Shown here piece after piece: positions 31,110 to 42,082 of a stretch of DNA of 61,854 nt. Source of the stretch: Penium margaritaceum (Eukaryota; Streptophyta; Zygnematophyceae; Desmidiales; Peniaceae); NCBI GenBank assembly GCA_023375785.1, contig SZWC01000850.1, forward strand, positions 227,552 to 289,405, written 5' to 3'. The first letter of the stretch is position 1. Each line of letters opens with the position of its first letter. Below the pieces are notes generated by a model. It had not been told where the DNA came from and ran no database searches. It saw only the letters and a list, made by a program, of their open reading frames with translations. Position numbers and translations under genes: made by a program.

Positions 31110-34100
31110 TCAGGACGAGGGGAGAAGACCCATGCGAGTGCAGAGATGAGCATGACGATTGGCAGAGAGGGCTTTGGTGAAGATGTCAGTAGTTTGATCG
31201 ACGGTAGGAAGGTAGTGCATGACAACCTCACCCTTGGCAACAGCGTTGCGAACAAAATGATACTGGCGACGAACATGCTTGGTGTGGTCATGGAGAACTC
31301 GGTCCTCAAAGAGAGCGATAGCCCCTTCGTTGTCACAGTGGATGGGTGTGGGTTCGAGTTGATCGAAGCCGAGCTCGCTTAGAAGCATACGAAGCCAGAC
31401 CGCCTCTCTGGTGCATTCGCTCTCGGCAATGTACTCAGCTTCTGTGGAGGAGAGGGCGACCACAGATTGCTTCTTGCTGCGCCAGCTGACGGGTCCACCA
31501 TTGAGAAGGAAGACATAGCCAGAGGTGGAGCGGCTGGTGATGTGATCACCAGAGAGATCGGCATCACAGAATCCCTGGAGAACATTGTTGTTAGAGGAGT
31601 AACGAATCGCAAGAGAAGCGGATCCACGAAGGTAGCGAATGCTGCGCTTGGCTGCCACGACGTGAGCAGCAGTGGGGCGTTGACAGCCTTGGCTGAGGAG
31701 GCCAACAGCAAAGGAGAGATCAGGTCGGGTAGCCACGGAAGAGTACATCAGCGAGCCCACCATGCGTGGAAAATCTTGGACATCTGCTAAGGAGGCCAAG
31801 GGTGTGACAGTGGTGACTGGTTTGGTAAGACCATGATCCTTGGAGAGTGGTGTAGGTTGGGAAGTGGATGCTCCAAGTCCAAATTTGTCAGCCACACATT
31901 GAGCGTAAGTAGCCTGAGTGAGTGTGACGTGGCCGTGCAAAAAGTCATGGGTGATTTGAATTCCAAGGTAGTACTTGAGGGGCCCCATATCAGTCATCTC
32001 AAAGCGACGGGAAAGCTGCTGTTTGAGAGTATCCAGAGCAGAGAGTGATGGTCCGAATAAGATCAGGTCGTCCACGTAGAGGATGACGCCGAGTAGGTTG
32101 GATCCTCCACGAAAATACACGGAGTGATCAGAGTGCAGACGTTGGAGACCTTGGACCAGGAAGAATTTGTGGATCTTGAGATTCCACTGTCGCGGAGCTT
32201 GCTTGAGGCCATATAGGGACTTGTTGAGTTTGCAGACATAGTCGGGGTGATCCGGTGACTCAAAACCTTCTGGTTGAGTCATGTAGATGACTTCCTTAAG
32301 GTCACCATTAAGGAAAGCGCTCTTGACATCCATCTGATGAAGATGCCACTTGTTGTTGGCGGCCAGAGAGAAAATCACCCTGATGGATGAGTACTTGGCT
32401 ACTGGTGCAAAGGTGTCTTGGTAGTTGACTCCAAGAACTTGACTGAAGCCGCGCGCGACAAGTCGTGCCTTGTGACGATCAGGTGTACCTGCACTGGTCA
32501 GCTTTGTCTTGAATACCCACTTACACGTGACGATGGGCGTGTTGGGTGGTCGAGGGACCAAATCCCATGTGTGTTGTTTCTGAAGCTGAGAGAGCTCCTC
32601 TTGAGCTGCTTGGCGCCATAGATCTGCGTCTGGACGACGCATGGCATCTTTGAAGCTGGTGGGGTCCACCACTTGTGTGAGTAGTGCTGTGTGGTCAAGG
32701 TTGTCGTCTGCAGAGGGTTCGGTTGTAGACAGAAACCCGAGTTGGAGAAACGTCGGGGGTCTGGCAAGTCTGGTCGATCGCCGTAGCCCTGACTGTGGCG
32801 GGATGTTGGAGGTGTCTTTCTGTGAAACAATAGGAGCAGGATGATGTTCCTCTGGAACCACAAGAGGGAGGACGCCAGCGTGATCATCCGGTGTTGGATC
32901 GACAGAGAATTTTTGCAAAGGTGGCGGCGTTGTTTCAATGTAGACAGTGGGTGTGACTGCTGGTGGTGTTGTATCACGTGCACGGTTGAAAAAGCTTTCA
33001 TCAAAGATAGGCTGCCTGCTGCGAATTACTCGTTTGGAATCTGGATCCCAGAGTCGATAGATGTCACGTGTCTCATATCCAAGAAGGGTACAGACTTTAG
33101 ATCGTGGGTCCAATTTGGATCGCTCTTGTGGACGGATCCAGGCATGTTCTGTGCAGCCGAAAATACGGATGTGCCCCAGATAGGGCTTGTGTCCGGTCCA
33201 TGCTTCATAGGGTGTGGATGTACCTGCAGGCAGCTTAGTCGTGGGAAGGCGATTCGTGATATATGCTGCAGTGTGAAGAGCTTCAGCCCAGAATGCAGAT
33301 GAGAGCCCGGCCGTATGAAGCATAGTCCGAACTCTCTCAAGGAGAGTCTGATTCATTCTTTCGGCTTTGCCATTCTGTTGTGGAGTGTATGGCACTGTGG
33401 TTTGATGCTGAATGCCTCTTTCATCGTAGAAAGCCTTGAGGTTGCGGTTGACAAACTCTGCTCCGTTGTCAGTTCGGATCTTCTTCACGGTCAGGCTGGT
33501 TTCGTTTTCAACCTGCCGAACCCAGGTTTTGATTTCTTTGACAGCATCAGATTTGAAGCGGAGAATCTGAGTCCAGACCATGTGTGAATAATCGTCTAGA
33601 ATGACGAGAAAATAGTGCTTGTTGGAGAGGGAGCCTTCCTTGATATAGCACAGATCCATGTGAACGAGCTCCAGGCACTCATGATTTCAATGTGACGGGA
33701 GTGTTTGAAAAGACGCTCGATGTTGTTTGCCTGTGATGCAGCCGCCGCACATGGGTGCTTCTTTGTCTTGCAGCAGGCTGTCCGGAAGATCATGAGCAAC
33801 TGAATCTGCAGCCATTTTTGTTAGAGTTGAATAACTGACATGTGCCAGCCGCTTGTGCCAAAGTTCTGCTGGGTTTGTCAGAGATGGCTTTGTTGGTGTA
33901 GGAGCAGAAGCCACAAAAGCCATTTCTTGCGTTGCTGAATGTCTTGATGGTTCGCTGGTGTCAAGGATAGTCAGATTTCCCATCCGTGTAGCCACGGCTG
34001 CCAGTTGCGATGCTTGGTTGTACACCTTGCAGTTCTTGTCAGTGTCAAACACTACTTTGAAACCTTTGTAGTTGAGCTTGGTGACTGAGAGGAGGTTTGC

Positions 34101-35606
34101 GGCAAGGTCTGGGACATAAAGTACATCTTCAAAGGTCCTTGTTACCAGTTTTCCATTGCACTTGATCCCAACTCTCACTGTTCCTTGACCGTAGGCAGGG
34201 ATGGTTCTTCCATCACCAAGACGGACTTCTCGTGGCGTCAGAAAACGTTTGAAGTTGATGAACTGGTCCTTTTTGCAGGTCATGTGTTTCGTACACCCAG
34301 AGTCCATGATCCATGCCAAGATACCAGAAGCCAGGAGAAGGGCGTTGTCGATGGAACACATGGCCAGTTCTTCAGTCACAAACTCTTCTTCAGTCATGAT
34401 GTGGTGTGCTGAATCTGCTGGTTCTGAGTCATAGAATAAAGGTTCTGGTGGTGTAGTTGATATGTCCCCGTCAGGCATAGTTGGTCCTTCAGATAGGAGG
34501 TTCAACTGAAAGTTGTCCTCTCCGTCTGATAACTCCTGTGCTTTTGTAGATCCTGTAAGAAAGGCGGCCACGGTGGACATGTAAGTAGTCAGCATTGCTT
34601 GGTGTGGTCGTCGGGACCCATAGTGACGAGCAAAGTTTGGACGCCGTTTGGGGCAGTCCACGGCAATGTGCCCTTTTTGCTTGCACGTCCAGCATTCTCG
34701 GTCAGTTGGGGGAACATATCCTTGTGGTGAATGAGGAGTTGATGAATCTCTGTTGTTAGAGTGCGTAAGGGAGCCCTGACTGCCGTTAACATAACTTCCA
34801 AACTTTTTTGTCCTTTGTCCTTGATTTTTGGTCACAAGACCAGCTTCTCCTCCATTGTCCTTGATATGTTGCTCTTCAACAGTCATAAGTTCTTCAACAG
34901 CCTTCTCCAGAGTCAATGAGTATGGTTGATTTCCAGGTGGTGCTGCTGATGCAGCTGCTCCTGCAGCAACACCGGGTGCCCCACCGGCGGCTCTTCCTTG
35001 TGCATCAATGGCTTGCTGTAGTGTTGTTCGAAGTTCAGCCAGTTGAGCATCAAAGATCTTCCCTTGTTTCTGAAAAGTCAGAAGGTGGTTGATGGTGTCT
35101 TTGAATCTGACAGGTAGTCCACGAAAAAGAGTTAGCACTAGAACTCTCTCGGAGATTGCTTCTCCCATTGATGCGATACGGCTTGCTAGGTGCTTCAGAT
35201 GGGACACGTGGTCTTCCAAACGTGTTCCTTCTTCCATCCGTTGTGTGTGGAACTCTGTCAAAAGGCTTCCTAGTTCGACGTCGCTTGTCCTTTCATAACG
35301 ACTCTTCAGGGCCTTCCATGCTTTCCTTGGACAGTTGGTTGGGTTGTTGTCTCTGATGATAAACTTGAGTTGTTTTGTAAAGTTCAGTGCCAAAATTGAA
35401 AAGGCCTGATCACAACGCCGCTTCCAACTGAGTTGTTCTTCAGCTGTTGCTCCTGCAGGTAATATGTCAGTGGGAGGATCGCAGACAACTCCCCATAGGC
35501 CCTTGTTCAGAAAAACCATCTCGATGTTGAATGCGAATGTATGGTAGTCATCGCCGTCAAACGGCGCAACTTTGAAATGGTCTCCATGGTTGATTGTTGC
35601 TGCCAT
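31110..35606 (-). pseudogene. Element E gag-pol polyprotein, one in-frame TGA
   Basis: A single frame starts at MAATINHGDHFKVAPFDGDDYHTF, the typical gag opening. Capsid (UBN2) occupies about residues 50-210. The knuckle CWTCKQKGHIAVDC is near residue 303, the protease WIMDSGCTKHMT near 432, and pre-integrase LWHKRLAHVSY with CGGCITGKQH near 578-620. A TGA (complement 33687-33689) stands where element H has GGG, between pre-integrase and integrase. Integrase follows with DDYSHMVW, TDNGAEF and PQQNGKAERMN. RT has KARLVARGFSQ, LHQMDVKSAFLNG, LYGLKQAPRQW and YVDDLILF near 1177. RNase H has DADLSGD near 1350, STEAEYIAES and TDIFTKAL. The final stop is TGA. Apart from the one stop I see no lesion. 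Whether it is a mutation or is read through cannot be told from sequence. Confidence 0.93.
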
Positions 35607-35631
35607 AGTTGTAGATCTGATGACGCCACCT

Positions 35632-35643
35632 GCTCTGATACCA
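35632..35643 (-). other. PBS of element E: initiator tRNA-Met 3' end
   Basis: The minus strand reads TGGTATCAGAGC two bases after the LTR end (TTTCAACA, TT). It matches the plant-type initiator tRNA-Met 3' end over 12 of 12 bases. Confidence 0.92.
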
Positions 35644-35645
35644 AA

Positions 35646-36654
35646 TGTTGAAATTTACATACCAGGATCTTTTGGAAGTCTTCAGATACAGTACCCTGAT
35701 AGGTCAACTTTTTCAATCCTCTACTGAAGTGTCGATAATACTCTCTCATACACGTGTTGCTACTCTCACACACACAGGCACTCTTGCCTGAATAATGTCA
35801 CTGACTGTGCGATTCAAGAGGGTGAGCTGAAGGCACAGTTACACGACTCGTCTCACAAGCTTTCCAACGGTACCAAGCTTGCTCAGAATGATTACACACA
35901 GACGAAGTAATAGCAAATACAAGACTACGGCTACTTGTATGTCTGTACTAACTAGAGCAGAAAAGTACAAGTGTTGAGCAGTCCGGTATCCTTGTGTCTT
36001 CGGGGTCTCAGCCACAAGACGTGCCGGACACCGCGTGATGATCTCCGATCATCGGCAGACCGAGGTTGGCAGATGCCCAGCGCCCTCGGTGCGATCCATG
36101 GACGGGATCGTCCGGATCTGCGGTAGCCTCTTCGTAGTCGCCGATCTCTCAGCCGGTTGTCTTGAGATGACGGAGGGACCGCACCTCTTGTCTCGGCGAC
36201 GGCCGCGATTCTCCCCACTGCCTTTGCGTGATTCATGAGCGCAGGATCCATCTTTAGAAAGAGCAGTGTCTTGCGCGTGCTGCTGTTCCTTGCCACGTCA
36301 GCAGACTCAGGGTCAAGAGGAGCTCATGCTCGCACTCTCGCTTTGTCTGCCGAGCCACACGCCCTGTTTGTCCAAAACCTGTCCATATATATGTCGTGCG
36401 ATGGATTTATTCTGTCAGCTCTCTGGAGCTCCCATAGGATAAGTAGAGAGACTAGGGCTGCGGATGGATGGATTAGTGGGATGCGTTAAGAGGCCTGCCC
36501 ACAGCCATACCATGCCCTGCCATGTAGGATAGACAGGAGGGTCGAGAGAGAGATGGGGATCTCTCTCTCGGCCCTCTTGCTTTTTCTTTGATGTTGTGCC
36601 GAGCCCAGTAGATCAGTAGATGAATAGGATCAGACGGTTGCCCTTTTTCCAACA
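35646..36654 (-). repeat. 5' LTR of element E (1009 bp)
   Basis: The plus strand begins TGTTGAAATTTACATACC and ends TTTTCCAACA, followed by the GGCAC duplication. Confidence 0.95.
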
Positions 36655-36837
36655 GGCACGACCCTTCGGTCCAAACCAGGACACGCTCTGTCCTTGGAGG
36701 CAAGACCGTGGGTGTGCTCGTGCGATTTATCTTCTCTGTTTACAGGCAAACATTGGCTGGAGGGGCAAGCAACGAAACTGCACCTTTAAACCGGTAGCAG
36801 ACATCAGCTAACATCAGCCTACATTGGCCTCAACGTA

Positions 36838-37860
36838 GCAGAGACACAGATTGCAGAAAGGGCAGCCAAAACGGCTGGCCCATCAGGAATAGTGGGTGCT
36901 GCCGCAGGGCAGTCCTCAAACACAACAGGGGCTGTCGCAGAGCAATCTTCAAACTCAACAATGGCTGTCACAGGTCAGACTACTGGAGCAACAGTGAGTG
37001 CTACCGCACTGCTGCAAGGTCTCGGATCTTTGGGAGGAATCCCGGTCTTTGAGGGGAACGACTTTCTGCTCTGAAGATGGCAGCTTGAATTGGCAATGAA
37101 AGTGCGCGGCTTCATCAAGCTACTGAAGGGAGAGGAGCAGGTTACTACGGTGGGCTCACCCAAGCATGAGGTATGGATGGAACGGAATGACATTGTCATG
37201 TCATTCCTAAGCAATGCAATTGCTAAGAAGTATGTTCCCATCATTGCCGGGTTCACGCAGGCTTCCGAAGCTTACGACAAGCTCAAGCGCGTGCACCAAT
37301 CCACCTCCCTCGCAAACATATTATTCATCCTACAGCTACTGATCAGCATGCGGGTGAATGGGGGGGAATCAATCCTCGAATTCCTATAGGAGTTTGAAGC
37401 ACTCCTTGGCGAGGCTCGCCTGATGAACTGGGACCTTGACAAAAACATGCAAGCCATGATCCTCCTCATGGCGCTACCAGAGACCTGGAGCCCAATGATC
37501 ACCGTCATGTGCGGCTAGAAGGAGGATGACCTGACGTACACGGCAGTGTTTGAATGCGTGCGAAACGAGGCCATGCGCCGTAGCGGAAGTGAGTCTAACT
37601 TCTCAGCCTATGCCACATGCTACGGTGGCCGCGGGAGCAAAGGGTCAGCCTCTGGTCAGAAAGGCGGTAGCAGAAGCGGTGGTGGCGGAGGCAACAATGG
37701 CAGCAAGGCTCCCAAGCGACAGGGCAAGTGCCGCAACTGCAGTAAACCTGGGCACCGGGCAAGAGAGTGCAGGTCGCCAAAGAATGAAGACGGTGGAAGC
37801 GGTGTGAACAAAAGCAGCAAAAAGGTTGACAAAGAAGCCACCAACATGATGGCACAGAGC
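36838..37860 (+). pseudogene. Element D gag
   Basis: An Ala/Thr/Gly/Ser-rich N-terminus with repeated AGQSSNT/AEQSSNS units leads into IPVFEGNDFLL, RWQLELAMKVRGFIKLL, a UBN2-like capsid containing SLANILFILQLLISMRVNGGESI, and LMALPETWSPMITV. A Gly/Ser/Lys-rich basic stretch precedes the knuckle CRNCSKPGHRAREC (37729-37770). Three in-frame stops are visible: TGA near 37072, TAG near 37387 and TAG near 37516. The first two sit in otherwise conserved gag text, so they are mutations. It is closely related to C gag. Confidence 0.87.
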
Positions 37861-40800
37861 ATGCCTCCGGCAAAAGGAGCGGCGGTGCTCAGGCCAGGAG
37901 ATTTCGGGCTCAACTCTGGCACCGATCATCACTCTAGTAATGACAAGGCTGGATTTGTCTCCATTGGCCCCACCGAGCGGCGGTTCAAATGCGCAAACGG
38001 TAGCGTTGTGAACGCAAAGGGCGTGGGAGACAAGCTGGTGAGCATCAGCCTCAACTGTGCGGAGAAGGATCTACGGCTATGTGACGTGGTATACATGCCT
38101 TCCTTTGCGGCAAACCTCCTGTCCGTGTCAGAAATAACAGACAACGACATGACGGTGGTGTTCACGCAGAAGAAGGTGGTCATTGCCAGGAATGAGGACA
38201 TCAAGGTCCTCTACACGAACAAAGATCTCGTGGCACAAGTCCCAGGGGTTGACGGGCTCTACGTATTGCGGACAACGGCAACAAAGAGCTCGGAAGAAGA
38301 GGGTCATGCGGGTGCGGCGGAGGCAGTGGTCCACACCAACGTAGGAGAGCACATCAACGGAAACTGAAAAAACACCCTCTGCCGCAAAGGATGAAGACAC
38401 TGATCCGTGGCATAGACGCTTTGGGCACATTGCAAACAACACGCTCCAAGTCATCCAACAACAACAACTGGTCTGCGGCATGGACAGCTTCAAGAAGGAT
38501 GCGGTTCGGTGTGGCAGCCTGTGTGAACCTTGCCTCCAAGGCAAGACCAAGCAAACGCGCTTTGAGCGCAACGGTCGCCGCATAGATTCAGCCCTTGACC
38601 TGATTCACACCGACTTGTGTGGACCCTTCCGCACGGCTTCAGACGTTGGTAGCAAGTATTTTCTGACCTTCATTGATGACCACAGCGGCAAGGTGTGGAT
38701 CTTCTTCCTCAAAACAAAACAAGAGGTCAGAGAAAAGTTGCAGGAGTTTGTCGCCATGGTGGAGCGACAGACTGGAAAGAAAGTCAAAGCAATGCGGAAG
38801 GGCCAACGGCAGAGAGTATGAAGCATGCAAGGGCTGGTTGCGGTAACATGGGATCAACCAGCAGCCCACAATGCCTTACACGCCGCAGGGCAATGGTGTT
38901 GCCGAACGGATGAATCAGACCATCCTCGGCATGGTGCGTAGCATGCTCTTTGATGCCAGCCTTCCAGCGCGGTTCTCGGTGGAAGCGGCAAGAACGGCAT
39001 GATATCTCGTCAACCTGACTCGTGCAGCTGCTCTGGGCAGGCGCGGAAAGAAAAAGGGCAAGCAACAGATAACGCCACAAGAAGTTGGGTTAGGGAATAA
39101 TCCAGACGCATAACACCTGAAAGTGTTCGGCTGCACCGCATGGGCAAAGGTCGATGCGGGAAAGGGTGCCGGCAAGCTGGATGCAAGAGCACGAAAGTGC
39201 GTTATGGTGGGCTATGAGACGGCCCACAAGACATACTGCTTGTGGAACCTGGCAGGAAGAAGACTCATCACCAGCTGGGACGTAACCTTTGAAGAAAGGA
39301 AACCAGGCAAGGAAGAGATGCTTGATCCCACGCAAGCTCCAAAACAGGGAGAGTGGTTGGTGCTGCTGGAGTCAAAAGATCAAGCTCCCAAAAACTGGCA
39401 AGTGATGCCAATACGACAGGCCGTGAAGAACAGTGATGTCACAGGGAGGGCGGCTGTGCAGGCTGACACAGCGGCAAGCTCCGACACACAGTCGGAGACG
39501 TCCGAGGCCTCTGAAACCAGCTCGGAGGCCAGTGGCTCTTCAAAAGAAGAAAACTTAACTTCAGGGCAGCCAGTATCACAGGAGCAACAGCATTGCAAAG
39601 ATCCACCAACAATGCAATGTTGCAGCCCAAATTAAAGAAAGCAAAATCCAAAGTACAACGCTGACACCGGAAGCTGGACTGGACTGAGCTGGTCCTGTTT
39701 GGCTCAGGGAGAGCCGCTCACTGTGGTTGAGGCGCTGGCGAGGCCAGATGCGGCCAACTGGAAGGAGGCGGTGGGCAGCGAGCTTGTGTCCATCGAAGAA
39801 AATTGCACATGGGTGCTGGTGGACAAACCCGCTGACGCTCACGTGGTGGGCTCAAAGTGGGTGCTCAGGTTGAAGCGAAAGCAAGACGATAACATCCACA
39901 AGTACAAGGCAAGGGTCATGGCGAAAGGATTCTCACAACGCGCAGGGTCTGAGTACAATGAGACCTTTGCACCGGTCGTTACATTTGCCTCCATCAGGTC
40001 CCTGCTTGCCGTCGCTACCACCAAAGACCTTGAGATCCACCAGATGGATGTGAAGACAACCTTCCTTTATTGGGAAGCTCGACAAGGAGGTGCTAATGGA
40101 GGTAGCGGAAGTTGTCAAAGCACCCGAGGGTAAGGTGTGCAAGCTGGTGAAGGCGTTGTACGGGTTGAAACAGGCCCCACGGACCTGGTACAAGGAGATG
40201 GACAACTTCTTGGCTGAGATCTCCTTTGCATATTACAAGAATGACCCCAGTGCCTATGTGCGGGAGGACAAACATGGCTTGATCCTTGTGGCATTGTACG
40301 TGGACGATCTCATCATGTGTCCGTCCTTGCAAGAGGCCCTTACGGACCTCAAGAAAAATCTCGCCAGCAAGTTCAAGATGAAGGACATGGGACCTCTCGA
40401 GTACTACCTCGGGGATTGCTGTTCACTGCATTTGCAAAGCAGGCACCATCGAGCTTAACAAGACCAAGTACATCATGGATGTCTTGAAGCGCTACAACAT
40501 GGAGGATTGCAAAACCGTGAGCACCCCTATGCCTTCCGACTGCAAGCTCTCCTCCTCCATGTCTGCAAGTAACCAGGCAGACCAGCGGGAGATGGAAAAA
40601 TTTCCGCACCAGTCCGCCGATGGGAGCCTAATGTATGCGGTGGTGGGAACGCGATCTGACATTGCTTATGCAGTGGGCTTGGTGAGCAGGTTTGTGGCCA
40701 ACCCTGGGCCAGAACATTGGCTAGCCGTGAAGCAGATTTTTTGCTATCTCCAATAGACTCGGCACGTGGGACTTCATTTTGGAGGTCTAGAAGAATCAGC

Positions 40801-41254
40801 CTTGCTGCGAATGACATGCTAGAGTGACGCGGACTAGGGAGGGCAGATTGACGACAGGAAGTCCACCTCGGGATTTGTCTGTCTTTTCAACGGTGGTGCA
40901 GTCTCGTGGGCAAGTAGGAAGCAGGACTCCGTCTCTCTTTCTACTGCTAAGGCGGAGTACACTGCACTCTCCGAAGTGGGCAAGGAAACACAGTGGCTTC
41001 GCAGTTTGCTTGATGAGATCAAGGTACCACAAGAGGAAGCAACGGTCATCCGCATCAACAACCAAAGTGCCATCGCTATGGCAAAGGATGACATGATCTC
41101 CTGGCGTACAAAGCACATCAAAATTTGGTACCACTACTCACGTGACCTTGTTGCCAAGGGTGTTGTGGAACTGGAGCACGTCGCAACCAAGAAAATGCTT
41201 GCGGACTTCTTAACAAAGCCGCTAGACAGCGACTTGCAAGTTGCAGGTGCTTGA
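37861..41254 (+). pseudogene. Element D pol: protease, integrase, RT, RNase H
   Basis: The protease site reads GLNSGTDHH: the catalytic Asp of DSG is Asn (AAC, 37912-37914), which should inactivate it. The frame is open to 38367. Pre-integrase (WHRRFGHI, CEPCLQGKTKQTRF) spans 38400-38570. Integrase has HTDLCGPF, DDHSGKVWIFFLKTKQ, a degraded second acidic site near 38805 and PQGNGVAERMNQ near 38885. The linker to 39600 is rich in Ser, Glu and Thr. RT begins near 39700 with KARVMAKGFSQ, IHQMDVKTTFLY, LYGLKQAPRTW and YVDDLIMC near 40298. RNase H starts near 40825 (SDAD, GGQIDDRKSTSG), then TAKAEYTALSE and LADFLTKPLD near 41200. Frameshifts occur near 38810, 40080 and 40430. RNase H stops are TAG at aromatic positions as well. 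Confidence 0.9.
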
Positions 41255-41387
41255 GGAGTCGGCATGGTGGATGCAAGAGATGAGAACTAAAGACCAAGAA
41301 AGTTGACATGCACAAACACAACCCAGAGCTACAGGTTCATGCGGGAGAAAACTACCACAGCAGGTGGCCTAAGGTGCAAGGAGAGAC

Positions 41388-42076
41388 TGTTGTTTTTCTA
41401 TACCCCATGGCCACTGATCTGGCTTGACGGACAGGTTGGGCATGCACTGCTCCCTTGGAGTAAGTCCCCCAAACCCTGGTCGTGGTGCAAATCCAAGCAA
41501 GACACCAGAAGTGTAGCGCAACGGAGAGCATAATGGATTTTGGAACAAGAGGTCCTGCGATCGAGCCTTGATGTGCGCAGGAAAGTTTTTGACCTTCCTG
41601 CACAGGGGAAGCTTCTTTGACATTTCTCCATGCATGAGGAGAGTACGCCACTTGGCGGTCAGTGGATGCGCCAATTGGCAGACTGGTGAGGTGGTGTGGA
41701 GTGACCACCCCAAAAGTGCCACTACCCACACACCTTAGAAGCCACGCCTAGGACTATATGTACCAGGTTCATTCCTCATTCCTATTACACAATCTGGCCT
41801 TAGATGCTCCTCACAGAGTTGTCCAACTAAGGAACAGTATAAAGAAGACACTGGTTGGTCTAAGCCCCAGGAGTTAGTCTTCGACTAGCACCTCACGCAA
41901 AAGTGACCAAGTGTTTAGCGGACACAGATGCTAGCAAGTGACTGCCTAGGAACTGCTCAGTGTGGAACTATGATCCTGAGGGTGATATTTTCTCCTAGTT
42001 AAAATGCTAGGAGCAGACAGCAGGTGCTATTTTTTCAGCCCCGTTTCCTAGTCTGTTTGTCTCAGGTCGGTTGACA
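41388..42076 (+). repeat. 3' LTR of element D (689 bp)
   Basis: It starts TGTTGTTTTTCTATACCCC and ends GGTTGACA, followed by CCTTT. It has the same length as the 5' LTR. Confidence 0.92.
41507..41573 (+). promoter_or_regulatory. tRNA-Arg-like segment in the 3' LTR of D
   Basis: The A box TAGCGCAACGG (41514-41524) is unchanged from the 5' LTR. The B box reads GCGATCGAGCC (41557-41567), 43 nt away. Differences between the two copies fall mostly outside the A box. Confidence 0.6.
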
Positions 42077-42082
42077 CCTTTT

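Larger units (their letters stand above)
29147..36654 (-). mobile_element. Ty1/copia element E, young and almost intact (TSD GGCAC)
   Basis: LTRs lie at 29147-30341 (3') and 35646-36654 (5'), with GGCAC duplicated at 29142-29146 and 36655-36659. The PBS is TGGTATCAGAGC (complement 35632-35643) and a polypurine tract GGGGGGGAA precedes the 3' LTR. One gag-pol frame of about 1,499 codons is broken by a single TGA. The left LTR contains the N gap; without the artefact both LTRs are 1009 bp with roughly 16 differences by eye. It is inserted in the leader of element D. Confidence 0.95.
28286..42076 (+). mobile_element. Ty1/copia element D (TSD CCTTT), carrying nested element E
   Basis: The 5' LTR is 28286-28974 and the 3' LTR 41388-42076, both exactly 689 bp. 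CCTTT flanks both ends (28281-28285 and 42077-42081). The PBS is at 28975. Element E splits the leader at 29147-36654. Gag to RNase H then run to 41254. The sequence before the 3' LTR, AAGGTGCAAGGAGAGAC, serves as polypurine tract. D sits inside the older element F. Confidence 0.92.
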
